Shown here: piece after piece, positions 23,301 to 46,337 of the stretch | Layout of the letters: each line of letters begins with the position of its first letter | Numbering within the stretch: the stretch's first letter is position 1 | Source of the DNA: Karalla daura | Lineage: Eukaryota; Chordata; Actinopteri; Chaetodontiformes; Leiognathidae | Length of the DNA stretch: 64,000 nucleotides | Direction of reading: 5' to 3' | Assembly: GCA_029224185.1 (NCBI GenBank) | Contig: CM055210.1 | Coordinates: forward strand, 13,778,400 to 13,842,399 | Made by a program: the position numbers and the translations under genes | Notes under the pieces: model-generated | The model's database searches: none | Seen by the model: the letters and a program-made list of their open reading frames with translations, nothing else | Told to the model about the DNA's origin: nothing

Positions 23301-25755
23301 GTACCCCTTCCAGCCATCTGCGGACACTGTGGTGGGCAGACGGGGAAGACAGGAACGAGCGATGGAAAGCACAGAGAGGGAGGAGAGGAGGAGAGAGGAG
23401 GCTGAGCAGCCACAGAGACCTATAGCCAAGCCCAGAGTGAAGGTAGTATCAGGCATGGGCATTCCCAGTCAGGTCTATGATGTGTTCAATGACACTTCCT
23501 GTTCCACTGTGGCTTTACAACAGACGCAGCTACTGGAGCCAAGAGAAAGCAAAGCTGTGCAAAAAGAAACCAGAGCATGGGTAAGTTATAACAAAAGCAC
23601 AGCTCTCTGTTTGGATGATAAAACTCTGTTTGTTGAGTGTATCTGCCTCTTTACAGCCACAGCCGCCTCCACCTGTCAAACAGAAGAGCTCAAGCACCAT
23701 ACAATCAGACTCGTCATCTCGCCAGTCCACAGGAAACAGGAAGAGGTCGACCAAGAGAGCTCCTGAACGTTACCAGCGCACAGCCCAGTTAACCCCAGAG
23801 CCGCGGCTGACCACGCCCTCACACCTGTCAACAAGGAAGTACGTTTCCCCTCATGCAGCTTCATAACGTCCCCATAGCCTCAGATCAAGCTGGGGATGGT
23901 GTAATGGAAAAGTGATGTTTGGCTGGAGTGGTTAGAAGAGTGAGATAACTTTAAACTTTGATGTTGTTTCAGATCTTCTGAGAGGTCGTCTTCCAGACAA
24001 ACGCTGTCGAGGAGAAGCTCCATCAGCGATGTCGGGTCTCGGGTAGGAGCTCTCACAAACACGCAGAAGCAGACAGCAGAGGAGAGCAGGCTGGTGAATG
24101 GGCTCATATCTCATTTCTCTCTCAGGACCTTCCCTCTGCGGATCAGGTGTCAGCAGATGAAGAGGAGGAGGAAGAGGAAAGCGGTGAGAGTGGTGATTAC
24201 TGTTATACCCACAATAGGTCTAAACACCTGCTTTGAGCCTCTACCAGTAATTTGAGGCCTCATCTGTTGAAAGGTGGTTTAGAATGGCTAAATGGAGCAT
24301 TTATCCCTGTTCTCTGGGTTGCTTACATAGAAGCTATGCAACAGTGGTTTCATCAGAAATCCCTCAAATTATATTTAACACAATCACAATATCACAAATA
24401 TCACAATCTGCTTCAGCTCACATCCATTCAGGTTTATCCAGCAACCACATGTAGGCTTTATGCTGACTGGCTGCGTAATGTTTTTCCTGTGTGACCTTTT
24501 CTCATGAGCATTCATGCTTCATTGAGGCCTCATGTTGGTTGTATTTGAAATAATACATTCATTTTACTGGCTCTGCAGCTGCAGCAGCAGACAGCGACGC
24601 CCCAGACACTTCAGAGTCCAGTTCCATCATCGTTGTTCCACCCAAACGAAAAGTGCGAAAGGTGAGAACCGAGGCAGAAGAACGTCTCAGAGAGGTGATG
24701 CGTGAACTGAACTGATTTTATTTTGTTTTTTTGCTCCGATCTAGGGGGACAAGCTGAGAGTGGAGATCCTGTCCCTGTCGTTTGAGCCGTCGTCTCACGT
24801 GGCAGCGGACAAGTCGGTGCAGCGTGTCTACGTAGAGTACCGCCTGCTGGGCGTCCCCATGGAGACGACCGAGACGCCCATGTCGCTCCGCAAACCCACC
24901 AAGGGCGAGGAGGTTCACTACAACTTCACACGAGGTGAGGGCGAGCCACCCAGACCTGGAAACTCAGCCAAAGTCCAGCTCTGAGCACCACATGTAGCAG
25001 CACCTGTTGGCTCCCGCCAGTCCAGCTGAACTTATCCTCCACCGTTTGCCTCCCACAGTGATCTACGTGGATGGGTCACACTCGGCTCCACTCCGGCAGT
25101 ATCTTTACACCATGCTGGAGGGCAGTGACCCCAACCAGGGCAGGTAGCGTCATCCGGGTCCATTCATGTACCCAGAGTGCCCCAAAAAGCTGGTTCAAGC
25201 CTCCACATGTGTCTGTTGTGTCAAAGGTTGAAGTTCACCGTCGTCAGTGAGCCAATGGACGACGACGAGGAGTGTCTGGACGTCGGGCACGCTTTTCTAG
25301 ACCTGCAGGACCTTCTCCTCACAGGAAATGATGTCATCGAGCAACAGATTGACAGTAGGTTATACAATATGAGCAACCAAACATTTGATGCTGTTGAACT
25401 AAAATAATTAAAACTGACTCTTAAACTCATTGCTCTGAGACTGTGGAGACTATACCTAACATGTCTCTCTGTGTGTCCTCCAGTAATGAGTGTGGATGAA
25501 GACCCAGAGGTGATTGGACATCTGAGGGTTTCTCTGGAGGCAGCCAAGGCTCTCACTGGGATATACCAGGAGTTTCACCAGGAAAGCGAAGCCAAGAAGG
25601 ACGGTGAGACAGATGAAGATGAGGAGGAAGAAGAAGAAGAGGAGGAGGAGGAGAAAGAGAAGGAGGACAAAGAAGATGAGGAAAAGGAAGACGATGAGCA
25701 AGAAGAAAAGAAAAAGGATCCGATGCAAATGACAGATTATGAAGATGACTTCTGA
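17324..25755 (+). CDS. rpgrip1: RPGR-interacting protein 1 (ciliary transition-zone scaffold)
   Basis: Coding exons: 17324-17411, 18375-18495, 18581-18786, 18873-18975, 19211-19348, 19547-19652, 19754-19777, 19897-20043, 20119-20192, 20294-20514, 20636-20742, 20854-20904, 20996-21178, 21293-21410, 21502-21665, 21759-22104, 22254-22414, 22504-22736, 23008-23123, 23234-23580, 23657-23838, 23973-24042, 24126-24183, 24579-24661, 24745-24934, 25059-25143, 25227-25354, 25484-25755 (4122 nt, 1373 aa). The N-terminus (VDETAGDLPVRDV) matches the RPGRIP1/RPGRIP1L start. Coiled coils cover about 30-560, with the HAETVLELEKTR block. Two C2 domains follow at about 580-755 (TFCTYGLLDFE) and 786-925 (VYVFDDSDD). 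The RPGR-interacting C2-like domain is at about 1149-1320 (VYVEYRLLG, LKFTVVSEP). In mammals it tethers RPGR at the photoreceptor connecting cilium. RID residues favour RPGRIP1 over RPGRIP1L. The final ~50 residues are an Asp/Glu-rich extension absent from my memory of the human protein. A poly(A) signal AATAAA is at 25810-25815. Confidence 0.9.
23161..23196. repeat. (TATC)n short microsatellite
   Basis: Short imperfect TATC/TA repeat in an rpgrip1 intron, ~40 bp before the acceptor at 23234. Confidence 0.75.
25612..25700. repeat. Coding (GAR)n tract in rpgrip1 last exon
   Basis: A run of GAG/GAA/GAT triplets encodes an almost unbroken Glu/Asp stretch near the C-terminus. It is purine-only over long segments and probably length-variable. 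Confidence 0.8.
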
Positions 25756-25815
25756 CAGCATTTAGTGTCAGATGGAGCAAGAAGTGTTGTAATTACAGTG
25801 TGCAAAAGCAATAAA

Positions 25816-26643
25816 GTAAAAAGTAATTTCTGAAAGGCATTTGAGGCTACAGCTTTCCTTTTTTGTTTGTTTGTTTGGTTTTTTACACCAAGTGGGGTTC
25901 TTCACTAGGTCGAAAATTGGAGATCAGCTTCTCAATCTCCATTAAATCAAGTTACTTCAAGCAAAAACATGGACAACATGACAAGCTGCAGTACAGCCGT
26001 CCATTATCTCCCACTCACATGGAGCAAAAGCATGGAATTCAACCCGAACAGGTCACCAGTTTACATTACAGGCTACTCACACCTTTCACACTCCATTGTA
26101 GGCATCCAGGAACAATATCTAGTACATGAGGAAAACCACAGAAACAGTTCAACTGGGATTTGAACCGGAAACCTTCTGGCCATTAACCGACAACACTAAT
26201 GCCCCTCCTACTGCAACGCCCAGAAAGGACGTGGTAAGGAAAAATCAACATTCATCTATGCTGAATGGTACATAGAAACGACGTAAATATAGATGAAATA
26301 TACAATAAAAAGGATGGCGTAGTCATATCCACTATCAATGGAAAATATAAAATCAATCGTGAAGAATTTTGTCCCAACTCGCAATTTGCGGTCTCGCTTT
26401 ATCGCGAGATTCTGTGAGATTCCACATGCACGAAGCTGGTTTTTCCGAACGGTCCTCAAAGGCGTCGCGCGTTTGGCGGCACGTGTCGACAACGACAAGG
26501 TCGAAAAGTGCAATAAAAGGCGAATTTTAACGTCTTGAAGGAAGAAAATGGGACAGATTGCACCACCTGTTACTTTTTAACCCTCCAACTTTAACTGACA
26601 GCTACAGTTTTAACTGCGTGACGTACCTACGGGCTGCAACAAA
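25816..26643 (+). promoter_or_regulatory. rpgrip1-pced1 intergenic region with candidate pced1 promoter
   Basis: About 26060-26212 looks like a degenerate interspersed repeat (it contains GGGATTTGAACCGGAAACCTT, typical of fish repeat tails). From about 26370 the sequence becomes CpG-rich and includes TCGCGAGA (26402-26409), the core of the TCTCGCGAGA element known from TATA-less, often bidirectional promoters. This lies ~240 bp before the pced1 start codon. Promoter function is inferred. Confidence 0.35.
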
Positions 26644-28268
26644 ATGGTGAGTATCTGCCATCCTCAGTTGGGTTATATACCACGACAAATTCACCTTTAT
26701 TGACTTAAATTAACCCGAAAGTAGGGGGAGTTGGCTACGAATTTGTTGTTGTTACAGTATTGTCTAAACCGGGTGATTCATCCTCCGCCTTTAGAGTTAT
26801 ATATGTGGAACGTTTGGATTTAGAGGAGAGAATGGCGACAAGTCTTCAACGGTCCAGTTCAAATGGAGGATGATGCAACATGGCGGTTCTAGAAAGTTCC
26901 CGGAAACGACGCAGTGGAAGATGGATGGATATGTAGATGGTGGATGCTGGGGAGAAGATGGCTGATAGATAAAAGATGGAGGATAGATAGACAGGTGGAT
27001 GGATGGCTCGATATGTAGCTGTGCGGATTGATGGTTATTGATGGATTAAAAAAAGGGGGGGGGGGGGGGGGGGATTATTGATCCCAGGGGGAAAACTTGT
27101 GATTCACATCCAAGTATTCTCATATCATATGGATGATTAAAGTATTGAGACACACACATCATTCTAAATGTATCTGCAGCCTACGTCATACTACGCTGTT
27201 TGTTGGTTTCCAATCGGCAGAAGGAGACCATGAAGTGTGTGAGCCACCAGCAGGCCCGTCAGCTGCTCCACAACAAGTTCATAGTGGTGCTGGGTGACTC
27301 CAGTGAGTAATCCCATCACCTCTCCTTCTTCTCAGACATTTACTACACACATTAGCACATACTGTATCTTCACAGACCTGCACTGACTTGCTGTCCTGTA
27401 CTTGGACTACTGCTCAGAGTACTATTTCCAACAAAGACAACAAAGCTGATAGAATTAAGACGTACAAGCAATAAACTGTGACTCTGGTTCCTCCACAGTT
27501 CAGAGGGGCGTGTACAAGGACCTGGTTTTGCTTCTGCAGAAGGAGAAATACCTCAGTGCGAAACAGCTCAAAACCAAAGTAAGTGATGGACGTCAGGAAA
27601 AGCTAGACCCTGCACCTGTGTCCGGCGCCTCTCACACCCCTTCCTCGGGCCCCAGGGCGAGCTGAGCTTTGAGCAGGACTGCCTGGTGGAGGGGGGCAGT
27701 CTGGACCACATGCACAACGGGACGCAGTACCGGGAGGTGCGCCAGTTCCGGTCCGCCCACCACCTGCTGCGCTTCTACTTTATGACGCGCATCTACTCGG
27801 CCTACGTGGAGAGCGTCCTGGAAGACTTCCGCCACGGCCTCAAGCCGGACGTGCTCATCATCAACTCCTGCGTCTGGGACATCTCCAGGTGGGCTCTACA
27901 AAATGCTAACCACGGTAAAAAAAAATCAGATGCTTTGGTTACCATGGTAACTCCAATTTGTTTGGACTCCAGTTTTCATGTTTTACCAATGCTGCAATAT
28001 ACTGATGGCATATTATATATCGTTACATCCATAGGGTAGAATGAATGAGAATGAGCACGTCTCCTCTTAGTTTGTTCTCCGGAGAGTTTTTATGCTGCCG
28101 GGTTTCACAGATACCTCTGCAACTGGGTGGACAACTACAAGGGGAACCTCAACAAGTTCTTCACCGAGCTGAAGGGGATTCTGCCCAAGGAGACCCTGGT
28201 CATATGGAGTCTCACCTTGCCACTAGATGACAAGCCCAAAGGGGGTTTCCTGGTGCCTGAGGTACCCT

Positions 28269-28305
<37 letters not shown>

Positions 28306-30655
28306 CCACTTTGTGCTTTTGCACTCCTCCTCGTCCTCCTCCTCGTCCTCCTCAGATCGAGCACAAAGCCGCCCAGCTGCGTCACGACGTCATCGAGGCC
28401 AACTTCTACAGCGGCACGCTGGCCGACTGGCACGGCATGGACGTGGTGGACCTGCACTTCCAGTTCCGCTTCGCCCTGCAGCACCGCACGCAGGACGGCA
28501 TCCACTGGAACGCCCTGGCCCACCGCAGGATCACCTCCCTGCTGCTGGAGCACATGGCCAAGGCCTGGGGCGTCCTGCTGCACTGTCAGCCCACCACTGT
28601 CGGTGAGCGGGGCACATGCACACGCACACGCACGCACACACACACATACACATTGTAATTTGCCTTTGTTTTGTTCTTAGAAACTAATGGATTTACTGCT
28701 CCGTGTGGCTCTTCTGGGAAGAAGTCCAAATCTGCAAGTAAGTTAATGATGTTATATTGAAGATGGTTCAAATCCTGTGAAAGAGGCGCAGATTCGTCTG
28801 TTGAGTTGATGCATATCGCCACCTAGTGTCGAGGAGGCAACATGTGCCTGTGGACCATTCATATTTTCCCCAGTTGCAGATAAACTGGGACAAGGACAAA
28901 ATAACATTGAGACACCAAAGTCAAGTCGACTCTGTTTTCAGTTCTTATCTGATTTTTCTGAAGTGCCATTTCATAACAGTTTTATCTCAATAACAGAGCT
29001 GGTCTGCACCAGACACTTTCACTTTCATTTCACATGGAAGTCGCAGCTAATCTCTTTTTATCAGTTTTACCACAACATCCAGTGTAAAGGCTTCACAGAG
29101 GTGGCTGATGGGTCACGTTCTGTCTACTGTGAGAACCAGAATAGCATCAGAGTGTCTGATTTCTGATCTTTCAGAGAAACGTCGGGTAGTGTTTGCGCCC
29201 CGCTACCCTCCCAACCACTACAGAGGTACGTCACAGCTTTACAAACCCAAGAACAATCACACAAACAGGAAAAAAAGTGAGACTCTCTGTCCCTCTGTCC
29301 TGCTGTAGAGGATCAAGGCTTCAGGCTGGAGTTGCCGCGGTTCCCGCCCCTCCTTCGCTTTCAGAGCCCTTGGAGGATACGACCCCCCCTCCTCCCCCTC
29401 CCCCCACTTCCCCCGCCCCCACCATACTGGGCTCCGCATGGACACCCTCGGCCTGGTGAGTCTACTAACATTTATTACAGCTTAAGTATGGCAGCACCAG
29501 ACCCGCTTTTCAATTTTTTTTTTTTACACCTCTTAAATCTCCTTTTCTAGTTTCACTCAGAAATACAACACTGTTATCTTTGGCAGTTTGAGTAGACCCT
29601 CTCATGTTCAGACTGTTACTGAAATATGAGAAATGTAAAGCTGTTTGGTCACATTCCTGGTGAAACGTCAGCGTACTGGCTCAAACAGCTGTAGGTGTGT
29701 GTAGAGGCTGTGTTTATGCATCGGGGAACTCGAGGAAAAAGCTGTTCTGTCAGAAGTGGGATTCGAACCCACGCCTCCAGGGGAGACTGCGACCTGAACG
29801 CAGCGCCTTAGACCGCTCGGCCATCCTGACATGTGAATGCATGAGGGAAGCAGCACAGCTCTAGTCCTGTTCAGCCCAGGAGGAAACCGCTGAACTCCGA
29901 TCAGCTTGACACGGAAAGTTAGGTCATAGTTTAGGTGAGCGAGTAGCAGGGAAAGCCTCTGTCAGAGTAAAGTCTGTGTGTGGTTGCCAAATAAGCATGA
30001 CATTGCGCAAGATACGTGTTGAAGTACTCCTGGTGAAACCAGTGTAGCTTTTATGTTGACCCCCAAAAACCTCCTTTAAAGCATTCTAGGTGTGTTCTAG
30101 GCTAGAACTCACCTGTTCTGGAGACAGTAGAGGGCTTACAACTGTCTGGGCACAGTCGTTCATTTCCTGCACAGATCTAACACCTTTGGTACGTTTGTTA
30201 TAGCTAATGTGTTGCTAACTGTGTGATGAGAGCAAGGAAAGGTTTTCCTCCCCTACAGCTGCTGTCTCGTGTTTTCAACACCACACACATTTAGACGGTG
30301 GAGAAAAAGCTTTATTTCAATGTAACAGACCATGTGTAACAGCTGCGGCCACTAGGGGGCGACCCAGTATGCAGATCTCTTTAAAATCCACCAGATTTTC
30401 TGCTCTCATCAGGTTTTTTTCCTCACCCATTTTACTGATGCTACAACATTGATGTGGTGGTATTTGTTGCATTTCATCTTGTCTGACGTCCTGTGATCCT
30501 CAGCTCTCGGCTACGGGCCTCCTCCTCGTTTCATCCCCCCTCCCCACCATCACCACTACGTGATGAGGAGTCGCCAGGCCAGACGGCAGTATGCGCCGTA
30601 CACCCAGCGCAGACCCCCCCGTGCTCCTGCCCAGGGTCAGCCCTACTGCTGCTGA
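26644..30655 (+). CDS. pced1: PC-esterase domain-containing protein 1 family (FAM113)
   Basis: Exons: 26644-26646 (ATG followed directly by GTGAGT), 27221-27302, 27499-27578, 27656-27888, 28111-28261, 28356-28602, 28681-28737, 29175-29225, 29309-29455, 30504-30655 (1203 nt, 400 aa). If the three-base exon is wrong, the in-frame ATG at 27230 is the start. The GDSL/SGNH-like PC-esterase fold is shown by GDSIQRG (Ser28 nucleophile candidate), NSCVWD (SGNH block III-like) and DGIHW (catalytic Asp and His candidates). The C-terminal ~110 residues are Pro-, Arg-, His- and Tyr-rich and end YCC. The family is predicted to hydrolyse acyl or modified-sugar esters, but its substrate is not known. Close similarity to human PCED1A/B (HNGTQYREVRQF, YSATL/YSGTLAD-like blocks) is from memory, and the paralogue is not resolved. 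AATAAA signals are at 30913-30918 and 31034-31039. Confidence 0.88.
27055..27073. repeat. Poly-G run and flanking GATG-type imperfect repeat
   Basis: Nineteen G in the first pced1 intron, preceded at about 26915-27010 by imperfect GATGGAT/GATAGAT repeats. Confidence 0.75.
28269..28304. repeat. (CA)n microsatellite
   Basis: Short CA repeat in a 94-bp pced1 intron between the exons ending 28261 and starting 28356. Confidence 0.9.
29748..29830 (-). tRNA. tRNA-Leu(CAG)
   Basis: The reverse strand reads GTCAGGATGGCCGAGCGGTC (acceptor, A box), then an anticodon arm with TTCAGGT and anticodon CAG, a long class II variable arm, and the B box GGTTCGAATCC. It ends CTTCTGAC plus discriminator A: 83 nt in all. 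The acceptor stem closes with one G-T pair. A TTTTT Pol III terminator lies at 29740-29736, eight bases downstream. It sits antisense inside the last intron of pced1. The sequence closely matches the vertebrate tRNA-Leu-CAG known to me. Confidence 0.96.
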
Positions 30656-31067
30656 GGCCCGGGCCCCTGGTCCAGGCCCCCCCGGCCTGGAGGCAGGGCC
30701 ACGCTGGGCCTCCACACACTGCCTTCATGTTTGGGTCTTTTTCTCTATGTCTGATTCTAGCTGTTTGAATGTTGGTTTTAGTTCTTGTTGGCACCAAAAC
30801 AAAGTTTTTAAGTCGTCCTACATGTTGAAGCATTTTAAGTCTGCACATCCAGGAGCGGCTGACTCAGGTTATAGTTGAGGGCTGTTGGAGCTGTGTTTTT
30901 TTTATGCATTTCAATAAAGAAAGTAACAGATTTAAGCCTTAAATAGTATTTTAACTTGAAAGAAAATGTACTTTAAATTGCATGTGGTTTTAGAAACGTT
31001 TGAACACATTATACACTTGTCAAAAGTCACAGTAATAAAGACGATGTTCTCGAGTGAACTGCTTGCT

Positions 31068-31073
31068 TTTATT
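31068..31073 (-). terminator. dctn1 poly(A) signal
   Basis: AATAAA on the minus strand about 340 bp past the dctn1 stop codon. A plus-strand AATAAA at 31034-31039 lies only ~30 bp away, so the convergent pced1 and dctn1 transcripts may end in the same small region. Confidence 0.6.
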
Positions 31074-31411
31074 GGCCGACTACAAATACAAAAGATACAA
31101 AGAGCAGGAGAAAACTATAGATAGGAGCAAGTACTGTAAAAATGACTGCAACCGTCTGCTTTCCATAAAGAGCCGATAAAACTGCAGCGTAGAAACTGGT
31201 GACATTCAGGAGATATTTGGACTTGGTTGGAAACATCCGTTTTACATGTTGCCTGTGCCTCAGCCTCGTTAGTGCTATAGTGTTAACTTCTGAGAGTACT
31301 GGGGAAACAGCTTCCTGAGAATATCCAAGAGCAAGACAGATAAATAGAGAGGAGGATGCAGGAATGGAGGAGGAAGAGGAGGAGGAAGAGGGAGCGTCCT
31401 GATTGGCTGGC

Positions 31412-42958
<11,547 letters not shown>

Positions 42959-43908
42959 GATGGCTATGTTTCTCCTCCAGCACAGAGATAGGTTTTAATC
43001 TAATATTTCCACCACTTTAATACTTTCCCTTCCTCTTTTCCTCAGAGAGAGAGAGAGGAAAGGAGAGGAGAGGAGAGGACAAAGCAGCTCTGACTTCAGG
43101 GAGGGATCCTGAGCGATGCATCATATAACGTCACAGCTGATTGAAACAGGGAGGGAGGGGGAGATCTAGCTGTTGATCCCACAGCAAAAACACAGGGATA
43201 TTACTCATGTTCTGCCCGGTGCCTCTGTTAAAGTATATGTATGTATGGAGAGAAAGGAAATTTGGTCATATTTTAAAGAGGTTCTTAGGACACCTATATA
43301 AAACTCATTACATAAGTAATAAAAGTTTACATGTATAAAACCAACCCTGGCCCAACAATCTTGATATTTCTAACTGATAATGATACTTATATATGAATGC
43401 ATACGCAATAAAATGTGTGTGACACATTTAAATGTGTTAATAACCATTTGACTTGCGTTTATAAAATCATTGACAAACATTAAAGAGCGGTTTTAATCAT
43501 TGATTTACTGGCAACTTAGGAACAACTGCAGCCAATCGCTAATATTTAAGTTATATAGTGAAGTTCTGAATTAAGTTAACGGATTGCAATATACCAGATA
43601 CTATTTCAGTACACGACAACATGAATCCAGTTGCTAAAAACCACGCCTAGTTGACGTGACAAAGGTCAGATACAATGACGCTCGACCGCTTTACCTTAAC
43701 CAAATCATATTATTATAATAAAACACATTGTACATGAGTAAAGTGACTCTGAAATGACTTTATTTATGACCCTCTAGGTTTAATTATCAGCTCATTTAGC
43801 TGTCCAGCTAACGCTAAGAACAGCCTGACCGGCTTAGCAAGCGACATCCAGACTGTAAAGAAACAAACAGTTTGTCATAGAACTACTGCAATCTGCCATC
43901 CAACTCAC
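42959..43908 (-). other. dctn1 first intron (5' UTR part)
   Basis: No coding sequence seen. A GA-rich tract is at about 43046-43080; the rest is mostly AT-rich single-copy-looking sequence. Confidence 0.4.
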
Positions 43909-44010
43909 CTGACATAAAGAAAGGTGTCTTCTTTGAGGTTACCTCCTCGGTGGGCTCATGCAAACCTCTGTTGTTATTGTTATTGTTTTATTGCTACCTA
44001 GCTGAGAAAT
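43909..44010 (-). promoter_or_regulatory. Probable 5' non-coding first exon of dctn1
   Basis: On the minus strand, ATGTCAG is followed by GTGAGT, a good donor, at 43908. The first coding exon (42958-42923) would be exon 2. The high end is unknown, and ~44010 is a guess from the sequence before the intergenic gap. Confidence 0.4.
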
Positions 44011-45190
44011 CCGGTAGCCTGTTCCGGTTGTGACAGATCACTTCCTGTCAGAGTCAGTGGGTGTCTATGGTGAGGAGCACTGCGCCCAGTGGCTGCTCCG
44101 AGTATTACACCGTACGACAAGTTCAGGTTCCAGCAATTTCTATAGAGGCGAACAAGAGGACGGAACTATAAAGACCAAAGGGAGAGTTATAAGACTATCG
44201 TTTATGGCAGAATGCATTGTGTCATTAACTTGATAAGAATCAGTTTGCCTCTCCTCTCATCCATCATACTTGAATATAATATGTCAGTGTTGAAATGAAT
44301 GGAATTTGTTAGTTATGGTTTGGTTTGTAAACACATTTGTGTGGTAAGTCGGTGGATAAGTAGAAATTTTACCGGCCTAGGAAAATCAAGTTAATCACCA
44401 TAAATTGCAGATTCTATGGGATCCACCGAATTACAATCTGAGGAAGAGACAGAAATGTCAGAGGAGAGATGGTGATATATATCAGAAGAACAAGGCTGAG
44501 GTCGGAACCAGACTGGAGGTTGAAAAGAAGGACAACAATAGCAGATTTATGGATGTAGTAAAAGAGGAATTGATGTCTGTTAGTTTGGAATGTCAGTGCA
44601 ATTTGGAAGAAGAGAACTGGAGGACCTTTGATGACAAGATAAATTGACTTATTACAAACTAAATGAACATCTAATTTGCAGCCATGGATAAGATATTTCC
44701 ACAGTCAGATAGGACCTGATTCTATCTACAAAAACCTTGTGAACTGTTATATATTGCTGTGTATTGTGACTTACTACTAGTACTGGAAAGAATAATTTCT
44801 CTTTAGGGTTAAATAAAATACTCATCTTGACTTATCTTATCCTAATAATAATCAGAATAAAAACCACGAAAACAAGACAAAAGTCTCCACCTAATTTCAA
44901 CCTAAGGAAGATACATAAAAATGCAAATAAGATTGCACTCAAAAGAGTAAAATGAATGTACCAAGCCCTTGTGTCTTTTAGTTTTTTAGGAGAACATAAG
45001 TTGGGTCAAGGGGTTAAGGTCGGGGTCTCCTAAAACTGAGTTTGAAGGCAAGTATGAACCCATAAACAATAAATAAACAATTTAGTAACCTTCCAGACCC
45101 ACCAGTGACAGTCTGCAGGTATTTCCCCTGCCTGTCTGTCTCTCAGAAGTTGGACAGATGTCCCCTGGACGCATCACATATTGACGTGTA
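44011..45190. other. dctn1-tdrd7 intergenic region
   Basis: About 1.2 kb between divergent genes. Two small open frames (44030-44233 and 44405-44647) match nothing I recognise and lack splice or promoter context. Shared regulatory elements are possible but none is identified. Confidence 0.4.
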
Positions 45191-45374
45191 ATGAGCCGGA
45201 GGCCCCTGCAGAACCAGCCAATCAGGAGGCGGAGGAGAGGCTGTTCCCTGGTCCGGCCGCACTCCCTCCGGGGACAGAGCTCCAGCCCTGCGCCGGGGAC
45301 AGCAGCACCCTGTGGTGGACCCAGCTCCGGACCTCACCACCCCCTCTCCACCCCTCCTGTCTGCTCACAGCAAG
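45191..45374 (+). promoter_or_regulatory. Probable tdrd7 promoter and 5' non-coding exon
   Basis: An AGCCAATCAG CCAAT box lies at 45216-45225 next to GC-rich sequence. The tract ends CAAG followed by GTACGG, a donor at 45375. The next acceptor (TTTGCAG at 47364-47370) directly precedes the start codon, so the 5' UTR would be spliced here. Confidence 0.45.
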
Positions 45375-46279
45375 GTACGGCCATTTCATTCACTCTTTAT
45401 CCGCGGAGTTTTTAATAACTCCCGGGTGAAGTTTCGCCGGGTGTTTATAGGTCTGACAACTGTCAAGCTAGCGAAGGCGCAACACGTCACGTCCTGCTGC
45501 TATTATACCTTGTTATTTGTTTAAAGTGTATTTTCTAAGGATTTATTTTATGGAAAAAGCTTTAGAGAGGCGAGTTTCCTTTTCCTTCTCTATCCAGTGT
45601 TTCCTCAGCGGGATTCGAACCAGCATTCGCCGCATTCTGCGAGACTGTGCTTTTATTTTGAAGGCGTTATTGACCTGAACTTTACAATCCCGGAGGATTT
45701 AGCTCGATATTATGCGCTGTACAGTCTCCAAAATAGTCCGTACGCCCGGCCCGGTCCAGTCCGTCGCTGTCATCTAACGTGGCAGCACCGCCCATTCACC
45801 GCTTTGTTCATTGAGATTAAACAAATAAAGCCAAAGAAAGTTCATCCAAATCCCCATGCAGGGTGTGGAGGGTGTGACGTCATTCATAGTTTTCTGTGGC
45901 CATATCAACAAGTGTCTTGCACTCATCCTCTCTGGTCATACAGAAAAGAAGTAATGATAATAAAACAAACAAATACTGGTCAGAGAAGCCTGGAAACGTC
46001 TCTGCAACTGTAATTATACGTTTCTGGAACGAAATTATATAGTTTGCACATATTCCAAGCAGAAAAGCACAACAGGCTTAGCAAGAATACCAACACTTGC
46101 AGGCTAACAATTTTGCCTTGGGGAGAAAAGTAAAGTTCTCGCCTTATCTTATCTTAAAATTGATTCAATCAAGTAATCAGGCAGCTTCATTGATCCCACC
46201 AAAGGGAAATTTACATGTTTGTCAGGAGCAATAAAAAACTGAATATGCTATGAATATAGGATAAGACTGAATATATGGT

Positions 46280-46280
<1 letters not shown>

Positions 46281-46336
<56 letters not shown>
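46281..46336. repeat. (GATA)n microsatellite
   Basis: Fourteen near-perfect GATA units in the presumed first intron of tdrd7. Confidence 0.95.

Positions 46337-46337
<1 letters not shown>

Noticed and set aside
28874..29166. Possible extra pced1 exon after an acceptor at ~28874
   Set aside because: No good donor follows, it ends in a stop, and the join 28737 to 29175 keeps frame without it.
44030..44647. Two small open frames between dctn1 and tdrd7
   Set aside because: No recognisable domain, no splice or codon support; possible UTR or noise.
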